DNA from: Angustibacter luteus
GTDB lineage: Bacteria > Actinomycetota > Actinomycetes > Actinomycetales > Angustibacteraceae
Direction: 5' to 3'
NCBI RefSeq assembly: GCF_039541115.1
Contig: NZ_BAABFP010000007.1
Span: 522,290 to 586,289, forward strand
Length of the DNA stretch: 64,000 bases
A model generated the notes under the pieces. The model saw only the letters and a program-made list of their open reading frames with translations, was not told the origin of the DNA and did not search any database. Numbering within the stretch: the stretch's first letter is position 1; every line of letters starts with the position of its first letter. Positions 30,032 through 38,935 of this stretch are shown piece after piece. The position numbers and the translations under genes were made by a program.

Positions 30032-31214
30032 CAGCGGCACGTCCGGGACCGGCGTCCGACCCCCCTGCCCCGACGAGCCGGCCGGCATGGACCCGAACCT
30101 GTTCGGCGGGGTCGGGCGGCTGCGCCCCGCGCTGTTCGCGGGGGTCTGGCTGGTCTACCTGATCCCGGCGCTGCTGGACGCCTGGCGCTCGGACGGGCCG
30201 TGGCGGTGGGTCGGTGTGCTGTCCCTGCTCTGCTTCGGCGCGTTGTTCGTGAACGGCGCCCTGCTGACCAGGGCGACCCGGCGCCGGGAGCCGCACGCCC
30301 GCGGGTGGATGTGGGCGAGCCTCTTCGCGATGGCGGGGCTGCTGGTGCTCGCCGCCCCCGCGGCAGGCTCCGACATCGGCGGCGGCACGATCTACATCGC
30401 CGTGCTGGCGGTCATGGCGCTCGGCGGTCGCGAGGCCCTCGCCGTGGTGGCCGTCGTGGCGATCGGGTCCGAGGTGGTGCCGCGCCTGGTGCCCGGCTGG
30501 ACGGCCGACGACTTCTTCGCGTTCCAGGTCATCGTGGCGAGCCTCGCCTCATGGGGGATCACCCAGGTGATCGCCCGCAACGCCGACCTGCTGCGGGCCC
30601 GCGAGGAGATCGGGCGGCTGGCGGTGGCCGACGAGCGCGCCCGGATGGCGCGGGACCTGCACGACATCCTCGGACACTCGCTGACGGTGATCACGGTGAA
30701 GGCCGAGCTGGCCGGGCGGATCGCCGAGCAGGAGGGTGCGGAGCTGGCGCGCGCCGAGATCGGCGACGTCGAGCGGCTGGCCCGCGAGGCGCTGGCCGAC
30801 GTGCGAGCCACCATCGGCGGCGTGCGCGGCGTCACCCTGGCCGGCGAGCTCGCCGGGGCGCGCACGGCGCTCGAGGCCGCCGGCATCACCGCCCAGCTGC
30901 CCTCGTCCGTCGACGACGTGCCGCCCGCCTGGCGCGAGCTGTTCGCCTGGACGCTGCGCGAGGGCGTCACGAACGTGGTGCGGCACAGCCAGGCCGAGCG
31001 CTGCGTCGTCCGGCTGACCCCACGGGCGATCGAGGTGCTGGACGACGGGTGTGGACCGGTTCCCGACGAGCACGCCGGGGGGCACGGCCTCGCCGGGCTG
31101 CGCGAGCGGGCCGGGCAGCAGGGCGCCACGATGTCGGTCGGATCCGGTGCGGCCGCCAACCCGATCGCCAACGGCCACGCCGGCTTCGTCCTGCGGGTGG
31201 AGGTGCCGGCGTGA
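30027..31214 (+). CDS. Sensor histidine kinase, NarL/DesK type
   Basis: A membrane kinase of about 395 aa. An N-terminal domain with five or six helices (about 30-180) is followed by the HisKA_3 dimerisation domain with phospho-acceptor His in RMARDLHDILGHSLTVI. The HATPase_c domain has EGVTNVVRHSQA and DDGCGP. GTG 30027 follows GAGG. GTG 30018 and ATG 30087 are in-frame alternatives, and 30027 itself lies in the palindrome. It overlaps the response regulator gene by four bases. It probably controls the upstream exporter. Confidence 0.88.
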   Translation: MSSGTSGTGVRPPCPDEPAGMDPNLFGGVGRLRPALFAGVWLVYLIPALLDAWRSDGPWRWVGVLSLLCFGALFVNGALLTRATRRREPHARGWMWASLFAMAGLLVLAAPAAGSDIGGGTIYIAVLAVMALGGREALAVVAVVAIGSEVVPRLVPGWTADDFFAFQVIVASLASWGITQVIARNADLLRAREEIGRLAVADERARMARDLHDILGHSLTVITVKAELAGRIAEQEGAELARAEIGDVERLAREALADVRATIGGVRGVTLAGELAGARTALEAAGITAQLPSSVDDVPPAWRELFAWTLREGVTNVVRHSQAERCVVRLTPRAIEVLDDGCGPVPDEHAGGHGLAGLRERAGQQGATMSVGSGAAANPIANGHAGFVLRVEVPA

Positions 31215-31831
31215 GCGAGCCGATCCGGTTGCTGCTCGCGGACGACCAGGCCCTCGTCCGTGGGGCGCTCGCGGCGCTGCTCCGGCTCGAACCCGACCTG
31301 GACGTCGTCGCGGAGGTCAGCTCCGGCGAGGAGGTCGTCGAGGCCGCCCGCCGGACCCGCCCGGACGTCGCGCTGCTGGACGTCGAGATGGGTGACGTGG
31401 ACGGCATCACGGCGACCGCGAGCCTGCGCGCCGCGATGCCCGGTTGCCGGGTGCTGATGGTGACCACCTTCGGCCGCCCGGGCTACCTGCGCCGGGCCAT
31501 GGAGGCCGGGGCCAGCGGGTTCGTGGTCAAGGACACGCCGGCCCGCCAGCTCGCGGACGCGGTGCGCCGGGTGCACGCCGGGCTGCGCGTGGTGGATCCC
31601 TCGCTGGCCGCCGAGACGCTGGCCGTGGGGGACACCCCGCTGACCCGGCGCGAGGGTGAGGTCCTGCAGGCGGCCCGCGACGGCGGCACGGTCGCGGACA
31701 TCGCGGCGGTCGTGCACCTGAGCGAGGGGACGGTCCGCAACCACCTGTCCGCCGCGATCGGCAAGACCGGCGCACGGACCCGGGCGGAGGCCGTCCGGAT
31801 CGCCGACGACCACGGCTGGCTGCTGAGCTGA
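31211..31831 (+). CDS. Response regulator, NarL/FixJ family
   Basis: A 206-aa regulator. The receiver domain (about 5-118) has acidic D11-D12, phospho-acceptor D57 in VALLDVEMG and switch Lys in FVVKDTP. The LuxR-type helix-turn-helix (about 142-200) has LTRREGEVLQAA and SEGTVRNHLSAAIGKT. GTG 31211 overlaps the kinase stop (GTGA). It is the partner of the preceding DesK-like kinase and the likely transcription factor for the exporter. Confidence 0.93.
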   Translation: MSEPIRLLLADDQALVRGALAALLRLEPDLDVVAEVSSGEEVVEAARRTRPDVALLDVEMGDVDGITATASLRAAMPGCRVLMVTTFGRPGYLRRAMEAGASGFVVKDTPARQLADAVRRVHAGLRVVDPSLAAETLAVGDTPLTRREGEVLQAARDGGTVADIAAVVHLSEGTVRNHLSAAIGKTGARTRAEAVRIADDHGWLLS

Positions 31832-31843
31832 GTCGGTCGACCT

Positions 31844-31904
31844 CTGTCCACAGGTGTGCCGTGCGCGCTTGTCCTGTGGACGGCGGTTCGTCCCACCGTC
31901 CACA
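31844..31904. promoter_or_regulatory. Cluster of three DnaA-box-like sequences
   Basis: CTGTCCACA at 31844-31852, TGTGGACGG (minus-strand CCGTCCACA) at 31875-31883, and CCGTCCACA at 31896-31904 resemble the actinobacterial DnaA box TTGTCCACA with one or two mismatches each. The first two also form an inverted repeat. They lie in the 136-base gap before yraN, and DnaA-dependent control of the recombination genes is possible. This is not an origin: there is no dnaA/dnaN context. Confidence 0.35.
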
Positions 31905-31967
31905 ACCTGACGGCCGCGTCTGTCGGCGGCGGGCCGGCCCCGCGAGGTTGGTCGCGGAGGTGGTTCC

Positions 31968-32324
31968 GTGGCCGCGAAGGACACGTTGGGCAGGTACGGC
32001 GAGGACGTCGCCGCGCGTCACCTGGTCGAGCTGGGGTACCAGGTGCTGTGCCGCAACTGGAGGTGCGAGCTGGGCGAGATCGACATCGTCGCCCGGGACG
32101 GCGACTGGCTGGTGGTCTGCGAGGTGAAGACCCGCCGCTCGACGGTGTGCGGGAAGCCGGTCGAGGCGGTGACGGCGCGCAAGGTGGCGCGGCTGCGGCG
32201 GCTCGCTGCTCGCTGGCTGTCCGAGTCCGGGCTGCACCCGCCGCACGTGCGGATCGACGTCGTGAGCGTGCTGCGGCCGCCGACCGGTCGCGCCCTGGTC
32301 GAGCACCTGAGGGCGGTGGCCTGA
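31968..32324 (+). CDS. YraN family protein (UPF0102, predicted endonuclease fold)
   Basis: A 118-aa protein with the restriction-endonuclease-like YraN fold. The signature [25 protein letters not shown], then [22 protein letters not shown], contains the E-x-D and E-V-K active-site triplet. The biological role is unsettled; synteny with comM and dprA links it to DNA uptake or recombination. GTG 31968 follows GGAGGTGG. Confidence 0.92.
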   Translation: MAAKDTLGRYGEDVAARHLVELGYQVLCRNWRCELGEIDIVARDGDWLVVCEVKTRRSTVCGKPVEAVTARKVARLRRLAARWLSESGLHPPHVRIDVVSVLRPPTGRALVEHLRAVA

Positions 32325-33893
32325 GTGGCGCTGGGGCGGACGCGCTGCGTGACGTTGTCCGGGATCGACGGTCACGTGGTCGACGTCGAGGCGGACGTCG
32401 CCAGCGGGCTGCCGGCGTTCACGGTGACCGGCCTCCCGGACGCCTCGCTGGGTGAGGCAAGGGACCGGGTACGGGCCGCCTGCCACAACAGCGAGGTGGC
32501 CCTGCCGCCACGACGGATCACGGTCAACCTGTCGCCGGCGTCCTTGCGGAAGGCGGGGACGTCCTTCGACGTGGCCATCGCGGTCGCGGTACTCGCCGCC
32601 GGTGACGTGATCCCGCACCGCGCCCCCGAGGGCGTGGTGCACCTGGGGGAGCTGGGCCTGGACGGGAGAGTCCGGGCGGTGCGGGGCGTGCTGCCGATGG
32701 TGTTGGCGGCGGCCCGGGCCGGGGTGCGCCGGGTGGTGGTGCCGATGGCGAACGTTGCGGAGGCCTCGCTGGTGACCGACGTCGAGGTGTTCGGCGCTCG
32801 CACGCTGGCCGGTCTGGTGGCCGCGTACCGGGGCGAGCCGGCGCTGGATCTCGACGTCCCGGAGGACGACCGCTCCGACGACCACGACGACCCCGTCAGG
32901 TCGGGGACCGTCGCCGACGTGGAGACGGCGCCGCTGGACCTCGCGGACGTGGTGGGGCAGGTCGAGGCCCGGCACGCGCTCGAGGTCGCAGCGGCCGGCC
33001 GCCACCACCTCTTCCTGCTCGGGCCGCCCGGTGCGGGTAAGACGATGCTGGCCGCGCGGCTGCCCGGACTGCTGCCCGACCTGGACGACGCCAGTGCGCT
33101 GGAGGTCACCGCGGTGCACTCCCTGGCGGGTGCACTGCCCGCCGGCCGCGGGCTCGTCGTCCGGCCGCCGTTCGTGGACCCGCACCACACGTCGTCGCCG
33201 GCCGCCGTGGTGGGCGGCGGGTCCGGGGTGCCGCGCCCGGGTGCGGCGTCCCGGGCGCACCGCGGCGTGCTCTTCCTGGACGAGGCCCCCGAGTTCGACG
33301 TGCGGGTGCTGGACGCCCTGCGCCAACCGCTGGAGAACGGCGAGCTGGTCATCCACCGCGCGGCCGGGCACGCCCGGTACCCGGCGCGGTTCCAGCTCGT
33401 CATGGCGGCCAACCCGTGCCCGTGCGGCAACGCGTCGGGCAAGGGCATCGACTGCACGTGCACGCCGATCGCCCGGCGGCGCTACCTGCACCGGCTGTCC
33501 GGCCCGCTGCTGGACCGGGTGGACCTGCAGGTCCAGGTGCTGCCGGTGACGCGAGCGGTGCTGGCGGGCGCTGAGGCGCCGGAGCCGACCGAGCGGGTGG
33601 CCGGCCGGGTGCGCGAGGCCCGGGCCGCTCAGGCGACGCGCTGGGCCGGCACCTCGTGGCGGGTCAACGCGGAGGTGCCCGGCCACGAGCTGCGCCGCGG
33701 CGGCTGGCGGCTGCCCCCGGCGACCACGCGCACGATCGACGCCGCCATCGAGCGCGGCACGCTCACGGTCCGCGGCTACGACCGGGTGCTGCGGACCGCG
33801 TGGACGCTGGCCGACCTCGGCGGTCGAGACCGACCGGCGAGGGACGACGTCGAGCAGGCTGCCGCGCTGCGCCAGCACCAGGCCGCGGCGTGA
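32325..33893 (+). CDS. ComM / YifB family Mg chelatase-like AAA ATPase
   Basis: A 522-aa ATPase. ComM promotes branch migration during natural transformation in some bacteria; the actinobacterial role is not established. The N-terminal Lon-like S5 domain covers about 1-165, with Walker A GPPGAGKT, Walker B GVLFLDEAPEF, and an NPCPCGN zinc/loop motif in the ATPase domain. The C-terminal Mg chelatase domain covers about 425-515. GTG 32325 starts directly after the yraN stop, and the stop overlaps the dprA start. Confidence 0.92.
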   Translation: MALGRTRCVTLSGIDGHVVDVEADVASGLPAFTVTGLPDASLGEARDRVRAACHNSEVALPPRRITVNLSPASLRKAGTSFDVAIAVAVLAAGDVIPHRAPEGVVHLGELGLDGRVRAVRGVLPMVLAAARAGVRRVVVPMANVAEASLVTDVEVFGARTLAGLVAAYRGEPALDLDVPEDDRSDDHDDPVRSGTVADVETAPLDLADVVGQVEARHALEVAAAGRHHLFLLGPPGAGKTMLAARLPGLLPDLDDASALEVTAVHSLAGALPAGRGLVVRPPFVDPHHTSSPAAVVGGGSGVPRPGAASRAHRGVLFLDEAPEFDVRVLDALRQPLENGELVIHRAAGHARYPARFQLVMAANPCPCGNASGKGIDCTCTPIARRRYLHRLSGPLLDRVDLQVQVLPVTRAVLAGAEAPEPTERVAGRVREARAAQATRWAGTSWRVNAEVPGHELRRGGWRLPPATTRTIDAAIERGTLTVRGYDRVLRTAWTLADLGGRDRPARDDVEQAAALRQHQAAA

Positions 33894-35023
33894 GGGCGGC
33901 GGAGCGGCTGACCTTCGACCCGGACGACGAGCGGCTCGCCCGCGCGGCCTGGAGCCGCCTGGCCGAGCCCGGCGACCTACGGGTGCACGCGCTGCTGACC
34001 CAGGTCGGGCCAGGCGAGGCCCTGCGGGCCCTGGTGAGCCGCGACGTGGAGTGGATGGAGCGGTTCCGGCCCAGGCTGGCCGAGCTGGAGCCGGCCCGCG
34101 ACCTGCGCACCCTCGCGTCGGTGGGCGGCCGGCTGATCCTGCCGAGTGACCCCGAGTGGCCCACCGGCCTCGACGAGCTGACCGCGCCGCCGCCGTGCCT
34201 GTGGGTCCGTGGACCGCTGGCCCTGGACTCGCTGGCGGCCCGCTCGGTCGCGATCGTGGGGGCGCGCGCCAGCACGGCGTACGGCGAGCACGTGGCCGGC
34301 GACCTGGCCAGCGGTGCGGCCGGTCGTGGGTTCGTGGTCGTCAGTGGCCTGGCCTACGGGATCGACGGCGTGGCCCACCGCGGTGCGCTCACGGCCGGCG
34401 ACAGCGTCGCCGTCGTCGCCGGCGGGGTGGACCGGGCCTACCCGCGCGGACACGAGGGCCTGATGGCGGTGCTGGTCCGCGAGGGCGCCGTCGTCAGCGA
34501 GGTGCCGCCTGGCTCGGCCCCCACCAGGTCCCGGTTCCTTCAGCGCAACCGGTTGATCGCCGCGATGACCCGGGGCACCGTCGTGGTCGAGGCGGCCATG
34601 CGCAGCGGCGCGCTCAGCACGGCCCGCTGCGCGGCCGCACTCGGCCGTCCCGTCGGTGCCGTGCCCGGACCCATCACGTCGGTCTCCTCGGCGGGCTGCC
34701 ACGAGCTCGTCCGCGAGGGGCGTGCGGTCCTGGTCACCGACGCTGCCGAGCTGGCCGACCTGGTCGGATCGCTGGGTGCGGACGCGGCGACCCCGGCTCC
34801 TGGTGCGTCCTCGCCCTACGACGAGCTGGACGAGGTGGCGCTGCGGGTGGCCGACGCCCTGCCGGTCCGCAGCGGTCGTCCGCTGGACCGGCTGTGCGTG
34901 GCCTCCGGCCTCGACCCAGCCACCGTCCAGTCGGCCCTGGGGCGGTTGGCCCTGCTCGGGCTCGCGGAGCGACACGCACACGGATGGCGCAGGGTTCGAT
35001 CCGCCGCGCCCTCCCGTGCGTAG
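33890..35023 (+). CDS. dprA: DNA-processing protein DprA
   Basis: DprA binds incoming single-stranded DNA and loads RecA. The 377-aa protein has an N-terminal helical region (about 1-85), the Rossmann-like core (VAIVGARASTAYG, VVSGLAYGIDGVAHRGAL, FLQRNRLIAAM, GALSTARCAAALGRPV) and a C-terminal winged-helix domain (about 310-370). GTG 33890 lies in the comM stop. Complete competence machinery is not visible here, so a general recombination role is equally possible. Confidence 0.94.
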   Translation: MRAAERLTFDPDDERLARAAWSRLAEPGDLRVHALLTQVGPGEALRALVSRDVEWMERFRPRLAELEPARDLRTLASVGGRLILPSDPEWPTGLDELTAPPPCLWVRGPLALDSLAARSVAIVGARASTAYGEHVAGDLASGAAGRGFVVVSGLAYGIDGVAHRGALTAGDSVAVVAGGVDRAYPRGHEGLMAVLVREGAVVSEVPPGSAPTRSRFLQRNRLIAAMTRGTVVVEAAMRSGALSTARCAAALGRPVGAVPGPITSVSSAGCHELVREGRAVLVTDAAELADLVGSLGADAATPAPGASSPYDELDEVALRVADALPVRSGRPLDRLCVASGLDPATVQSALGRLALLGLAERHAHGWRRVRSAAPSRA

Positions 35024-35032
35024 CGTGGAGGC

Positions 35033-35944
35033 ATGCTGGCCGAGCTGGACGACACCCTCGCGGAGTTCGTCCGTCACCTGTCGGCCGAACGCAACCGGTC
35101 GCCGCACACCCAGCGGGCCTACGAGGCCGACGTCCGGGCGTTGTTCGAGTTCATGGTCGACCGGGGCTGCACGAGCACCGCCGACCTGACCCTGCCGGTG
35201 CTGCGCTCGTGGCTCGCCGAGCAGACCACGTCCGGCCTGTCCCGGTCGACCATCGCCCGCCGCGCCGCAGCGGCCCGCACCTTCTGCGCCTGGGCGACCC
35301 GCGCGGGTCGCCTGCCGCGGAACCCGGCCTTGCGCCTCGCCGCGCCCCGCCGGGACCGGACGCTGCCCGGCGTCCTGGCCCAGCAGCAGGCCAGTGACCT
35401 GCTCGACGTCGCCGGCCTGGCCGCGGACGACGGCGATCCCATCCACCTGCGTGACCGGCTCGCCCTGGAGCTGCTGTACTCCAGCGGCGTGCGCGTGGGC
35501 GAGCTGGTGGGCCTGGACGTGGACGACGTGGACCTCGAACGGCGGGTGCTGCGGGTCACCGGGAAGGGAAACAAGCAGCGCGTGGTTCCGTTTGGAGTGC
35601 CCGCTGCGGAGGCCGTGCGAAGCTGGTTGTCGCTCGGACGTCCGCTGCTGGTCACGCACGACAGCGGCCCGGCGCTGCTGCTCGGACGACGCGGACGACG
35701 CGCCGACCAGCGACAGGTCCGGGCGGCGGTGCACTCGCTGCTCGAGCACGTCCCCGGGGCCGACGACGTCGGCCCGCACGGGCTGCGGCACTCGGCGGCG
35801 ACGCACCTGCTGGAAGGCGGAGCTGACCTGAGAGCCGTTCAAGAACTGCTCGGCCACGCTACGCTCGCCACGACCCAGATCTACACCCACGTATCCGTCG
35901 AGAGGCTGAAGGCGACATATGAGCAGGCGCACCCGCGTGCCTGA
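35033..35944 (+). CDS. xerC: Tyrosine recombinase XerC-like
   Basis: A 303-aa site-specific recombinase with a SAM-like N-terminal core-binding domain (about 1-95) and a catalytic domain with all six active-site residues: R154, K178, H249, R252, H275 and nucleophile Y284. It resolves chromosome dimers at dif with a XerD partner not seen in this window. It sits in the conserved dprA-xerC-whiG block. Its last 26 bases overlap the whiG start. XerC versus a XerD paralogue is decided here by synteny only. Confidence 0.88.
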   Translation: MLAELDDTLAEFVRHLSAERNRSPHTQRAYEADVRALFEFMVDRGCTSTADLTLPVLRSWLAEQTTSGLSRSTIARRAAAARTFCAWATRAGRLPRNPALRLAAPRRDRTLPGVLAQQQASDLLDVAGLAADDGDPIHLRDRLALELLYSSGVRVGELVGLDVDDVDLERRVLRVTGKGNKQRVVPFGVPAAEAVRSWLSLGRPLLVTHDSGPALLLGRRGRRADQRQVRAAVHSLLEHVPGADDVGPHGLRHSAATHLLEGGADLRAVQELLGHATLATTQIYTHVSVERLKATYEQAHPRA

Positions 35945-36929
35945 GGCGGAGGTTGCGGTCAGTCCGCAGACCGACGCAGCAGGCGAGCAGGAGGCAGCTG
36001 ACGCGGCCACCACGGACCCGGGTGCGGAGTCGGGTGCGGCTGCCGTCGAGCCCGCCGCCGAGGCGACCGATGATGCCGAGGCGACCGATGGTGCCGAGGC
36101 AACGGACGAGGTCCAGAAGCCGGACGAGCCGGAGGACGACCCCGAGGACGTCGTCGCGGCCAATGCGGCGGCGATCGCGGAGCTGTGGCGGCAGTACAAG
36201 GCCGATGGCGACCCGGCGGTCCGCGAGAAGCTGATCCTGCACTACTCGCCGCTCGTCAAGTACGTGGCCGGCCGCGTCGGTGTCGGCCTGCCGCCGAACA
36301 TCGAGCAGGCTGACCTCGTCTCGTACGGGATCTTCGGCCTGATCGACGCGCTGGAGAAGTTCGACCTCGAGCGGGCCATCAAGTTCGAGACCTACGCCAT
36401 CTCGCGGGTCCGCGGCGCCATCATCGACGAGCTGCGGGCGATCGACTGGATCCCGCGCTCGGTCCGGCACAAGGCCCGTGAGGTCGAGCGCGCGTACGCC
36501 GACCTCGAGGGTGAGCTGCACCGCACGCCCACCGAGGCTGAGGTGGCGGGCCGCATGGGCATCAAGGTCGGCGACCTGCACCACATCTTCAGCCAGGTCT
36601 CGTACGTCAACGTGGTCGCTCTGGACGAGCTGCTCAGCGTCGGCGGCGAGAAGGGTGACTCGCTCACCCTGGGCGACACGCTCGAGGACAAGGGCGCCGA
36701 GGACCCCGTCCTGGCGTTCGAGGGCGAGGAGACCAAGTACCTGCTGGCCCGCGCGATCAACCAGCTCCCCGAGCGCGAGAAGATCGTCGTCACCCTCTAC
36801 TACTACGAGGGCCTCACCCTGGCCGAGATCGGCCAGGTGCTCGGGGTCACCGAGTCCCGGATCTGCCAGATGCACACCAAGGCGGTCCTGCAGCTGCGCG
36901 GAAAGATCATCGAGGTCACCGCAGGCTGA
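35919..36929 (+). CDS. whiG: RNA polymerase sigma factor WhiG/FliA family
   Basis: A 336-aa sigma-28-type factor. Regions 2-4 cover about 82-336, with [38 protein letters not shown] (region 2), a region 3 helix and [26 protein letters not shown] (region 4). In Streptomyces WhiG commits aerial hyphae to sporulation; in motile actinobacteria the orthologue drives flagellar genes. Residues 1-80 are an acidic Ala/Glu/Asp-rich extension with EATD repeats, longer than usual. GAAGG lies upstream of ATG 35919 inside xerC. An internal start nearer residue 80 cannot be excluded. Confidence 0.92.
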   Translation: MSRRTRVPEAEVAVSPQTDAAGEQEAADAATTDPGAESGAAAVEPAAEATDDAEATDGAEATDEVQKPDEPEDDPEDVVAANAAAIAELWRQYKADGDPAVREKLILHYSPLVKYVAGRVGVGLPPNIEQADLVSYGIFGLIDALEKFDLERAIKFETYAISRVRGAIIDELRAIDWIPRSVRHKAREVERAYADLEGELHRTPTEAEVAGRMGIKVGDLHHIFSQVSYVNVVALDELLSVGGEKGDSLTLGDTLEDKGAEDPVLAFEGEETKYLLARAINQLPEREKIVVTLYYYEGLTLAEIGQVLGVTESRICQMHTKAVLQLRGKIIEVTAG

Positions 36930-37431
36930 TCGGCAGCAGCACCAGCGGTCCGCCGCCCACCAGGGTCAGCGGGTCGAGGTAGGTCTCGCCGCGCCGCAGA
37001 CCCCAGTGCAGGCAGGTGCGCGGGACGCAGTGCCCGACCTGGGCGCCGACGACGCCGATCGGCGTCCCGACCCGTACCGGCGTGCCCACCAGCGACCGGC
37101 GGTCCACCGGCTCGTAGGACGTCCGCAGGCCACCCGGATGGCTGACCACGACGACTCCGCGACCGGCCACGAGCCCGGCGAAGGCGACGCGCCCGGCGCC
37201 GGCCGCCAGCACCGGCTGGCCGACGCGCCCGGTCAGGTCGACACCGCGGTGCCCGGCGCTCCACGGCGTGGGGGGAGCGCGGAACGGCCGGGCCACCGCG
37301 GGCCGAGGTGCGAGCGGCCAGCCCCAGGAGGACACCCGCACCGCAGGCGGGGGAGCGCCGGCGGTGAGAGGTGCACCCGATACCGACCCGGTGATCGCCG
37401 CCGCAGCGGCCAGGAGCATTGCTCGAACCAT
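36916..37431 (-). CDS. M23 family (LytM-like) peptidase-domain protein, secreted
   Basis: A 171-aa exported protein with a signal peptide (about 1-25, ending near SGAPLTAG) and an M23 domain covering nearly all the rest. HRGVDL supplies the first zinc ligands. The second motif reads CLHWG, so the first His of the usual HxH is Cys. It may therefore be catalytically altered or inactive, acting as an activator of amidases. Its 3' end overlaps that of convergent whiG by 14 bases. An M23 gene beside whiG is also found in Streptomyces. Confidence 0.85.
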   Translation of the reverse strand: MVRAMLLAAAAAITGSVSGAPLTAGAPPPAVRVSSWGWPLAPRPAVARPFRAPPTPWSAGHRGVDLTGRVGQPVLAAGAGRVAFAGLVAGRGVVVVSHPGGLRTSYEPVDRRSLVGTPVRVGTPIGVVGAQVGHCVPRTCLHWGLRRGETYLDPLTLVGGGPLVLLPISLR

Positions 37432-37574
37432 GGCTCCACCTCACCGCGACGCGCTCACCGGGACGAGAGGGCCGGGGCGATCTGTGCATGGTGGGACGAC
37501 GGCCGATCCTGTGGACGACGCGGCTGTACGCCGGGTCACCCACCGGTGGACGAAGCCTGGCTAGCCTTCGGAAC

Positions 37575-38201
37575 GTGACCACCGAGCATGAGACTGTCCG
37601 CGAGCGCGACCTGGACCGGCTGCTGACCTTCGTCGACGCCGTCGTCGCGATCGCGATCACGCTGCTCGTGCTGCCCCTCGTCGAGCTGACCAGCGACGTC
37701 ACCGAGGACGACTCAGTCCGCGAGCTGCTCCACACGCACTCGGACCAGCTCTGGTCGTTCGTGCTGAGCTTCGTGGTGATCGCCCAGCTCTGGTCCTCCC
37801 AGCACCACGCCGTGCGCCGCATGCTGCGTGCCGATCCGCTGGTGTCGCGCCTTCTCGTGGTCTGGATGTTCACGATCGTCTTCCTGCCGTTCCCCACCGC
37901 ACTGGTCGCCACGGCCGGGCAGCAGGCCACGACCAAGGTCCTCTACGTCGGGACCATCACGGTGAGCACGCTGTGCCTCGCCCTCGTGGCGGTCGTGCTC
38001 GGCCGGCGTCCGGACGTGACGGACGGGGTCGCTGACCACGACCCGCGGCCCGCCACCATCAGCGCCGCGCTGCTCCTGCTGGCCCTGGGCCTCATGCTCG
38101 CGTTCCCGGCGGCCGGCTACTACCCGATGTTCCTGCTCGCGCTCTTCCCGCTGTTCGGCCGCGCCGTGCGCATCGCCCGGCGGGCCGGGGCCCAGCGGTG
38201 A
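37575..38201 (+). CDS. TMEM175 family (DUF1211) membrane protein
   Basis: A 208-aa protein with six hydrophobic helices. The first has the family signature F-x-D-A...A-I-A-I-T-L-L-V-L-P (TFVDAVVAIAITLLVLPL). Bacterial TMEM175 proteins are potassium channels. GTG 37575 is chosen because the sequence before it lacks family similarity. It overlaps the SDR gene by four bases. Confidence 0.85.
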   Translation: MTTEHETVRERDLDRLLTFVDAVVAIAITLLVLPLVELTSDVTEDDSVRELLHTHSDQLWSFVLSFVVIAQLWSSQHHAVRRMLRADPLVSRLLVVWMFTIVFLPFPTALVATAGQQATTKVLYVGTITVSTLCLALVAVVLGRRPDVTDGVADHDPRPATISAALLLLALGLMLAFPAAGYYPMFLLALFPLFGRAVRIARRAGAQR

Positions 38202-38935
38202 GTGGCGTGAGCGCACCGCTGACCGTGGTGACGGGCGGCAGTCGCGGCATCGGTGCCGCGATCTGCGAGCGCCTCGCCAGCGACGGGCACGACGTCGTGG
38301 TCGGGTACCGGATCGACGGGGCTGCCGCCGAGGAGGTCGCGACCGCAGTGCGGGGGCTGGGCCGCCAGGCCGTCGCGGTGCAGGTCGACACGACGAGCGA
38401 GGCCGACGTCGACCGGCTGTTCGATGCCGCGGCCGCGCTCGGCACCGTCACCGGACTGGTCAACAACGCCGGCGTCAGCGGCCCGAACGGACCACTCGTG
38501 GACGCCGACGCCGAGGGCATGCGCCGGGCCATCGAGGTCAACGTGCTCGGCTACCTGCTCTGCGCCCGACGGGCCATCCGCGACCTGACGCCGATCGGCT
38601 CCGGCGCCATCGTGAACATCTCGTCGGCGGCGGCCACCCTCGGCAGCCCGGGGCAGTACGTCCACTACGCCGCAACCAAGGCCGCGGTGGACGCGATGAC
38701 CGTGGGCCTGGCCAAGGAGGTGGCGGCCACGGGCATCCGGGTCAACTGCGTGGCGCCCGGGATCATCTGGACCGAGTTCCACGCGGACCCGCAGCGGCCG
38801 GCCCGGCTCGCGCCGACGATCCCGCTGGGCCGGTCCGGCCAACCGGACGAGGTGGCCGGCGCGGTGGCGTGGCTCCTCTCGGACGACGCCTCGTTCACCA
38901 CCGGGGCGGTCCTTCGGGTCGCCGGCGGGATGTAG
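38198..38935 (+). CDS. SDR family oxidoreductase
   Basis: A 245-aa classical short-chain dehydrogenase/reductase with the cofactor motif TGGSRGIG (about 12-19), NNAG (about 86-89), catalytic Ser in NISSAA and Y-x-x-x-K in YAATK. It ends with the G-x-V-x-x-V-A-G-G motif typical of FabG-like and sugar dehydrogenases. The substrate is unknown. It overlaps the channel gene (GTGA) and is convergent with the aminotransferase gene, with no gap. Confidence 0.88.
   Translation: MSGVSAPLTVVTGGSRGIGAAICERLASDGHDVVVGYRIDGAAAEEVATAVRGLGRQAVAVQVDTTSEADVDRLFDAAAALGTVTGLVNNAGVSGPNGPLVDADAEGMRRAIEVNVLGYLLCARRAIRDLTPIGSGAIVNISSAAATLGSPGQYVHYAATKAAVDAMTVGLAKEVAATGIRVNCVAPGIIWTEFHADPQRPARLAPTIPLGRSGQPDEVAGAVAWLLSDDASFTTGAVLRVAGGM

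Noticed and set aside
31844-31904. A replication origin suggested by DnaA-box-like sites
   Set aside because: Only three degenerate boxes are present, with no AT-rich unwinding region and no dnaA, dnaN or parAB genes nearby.
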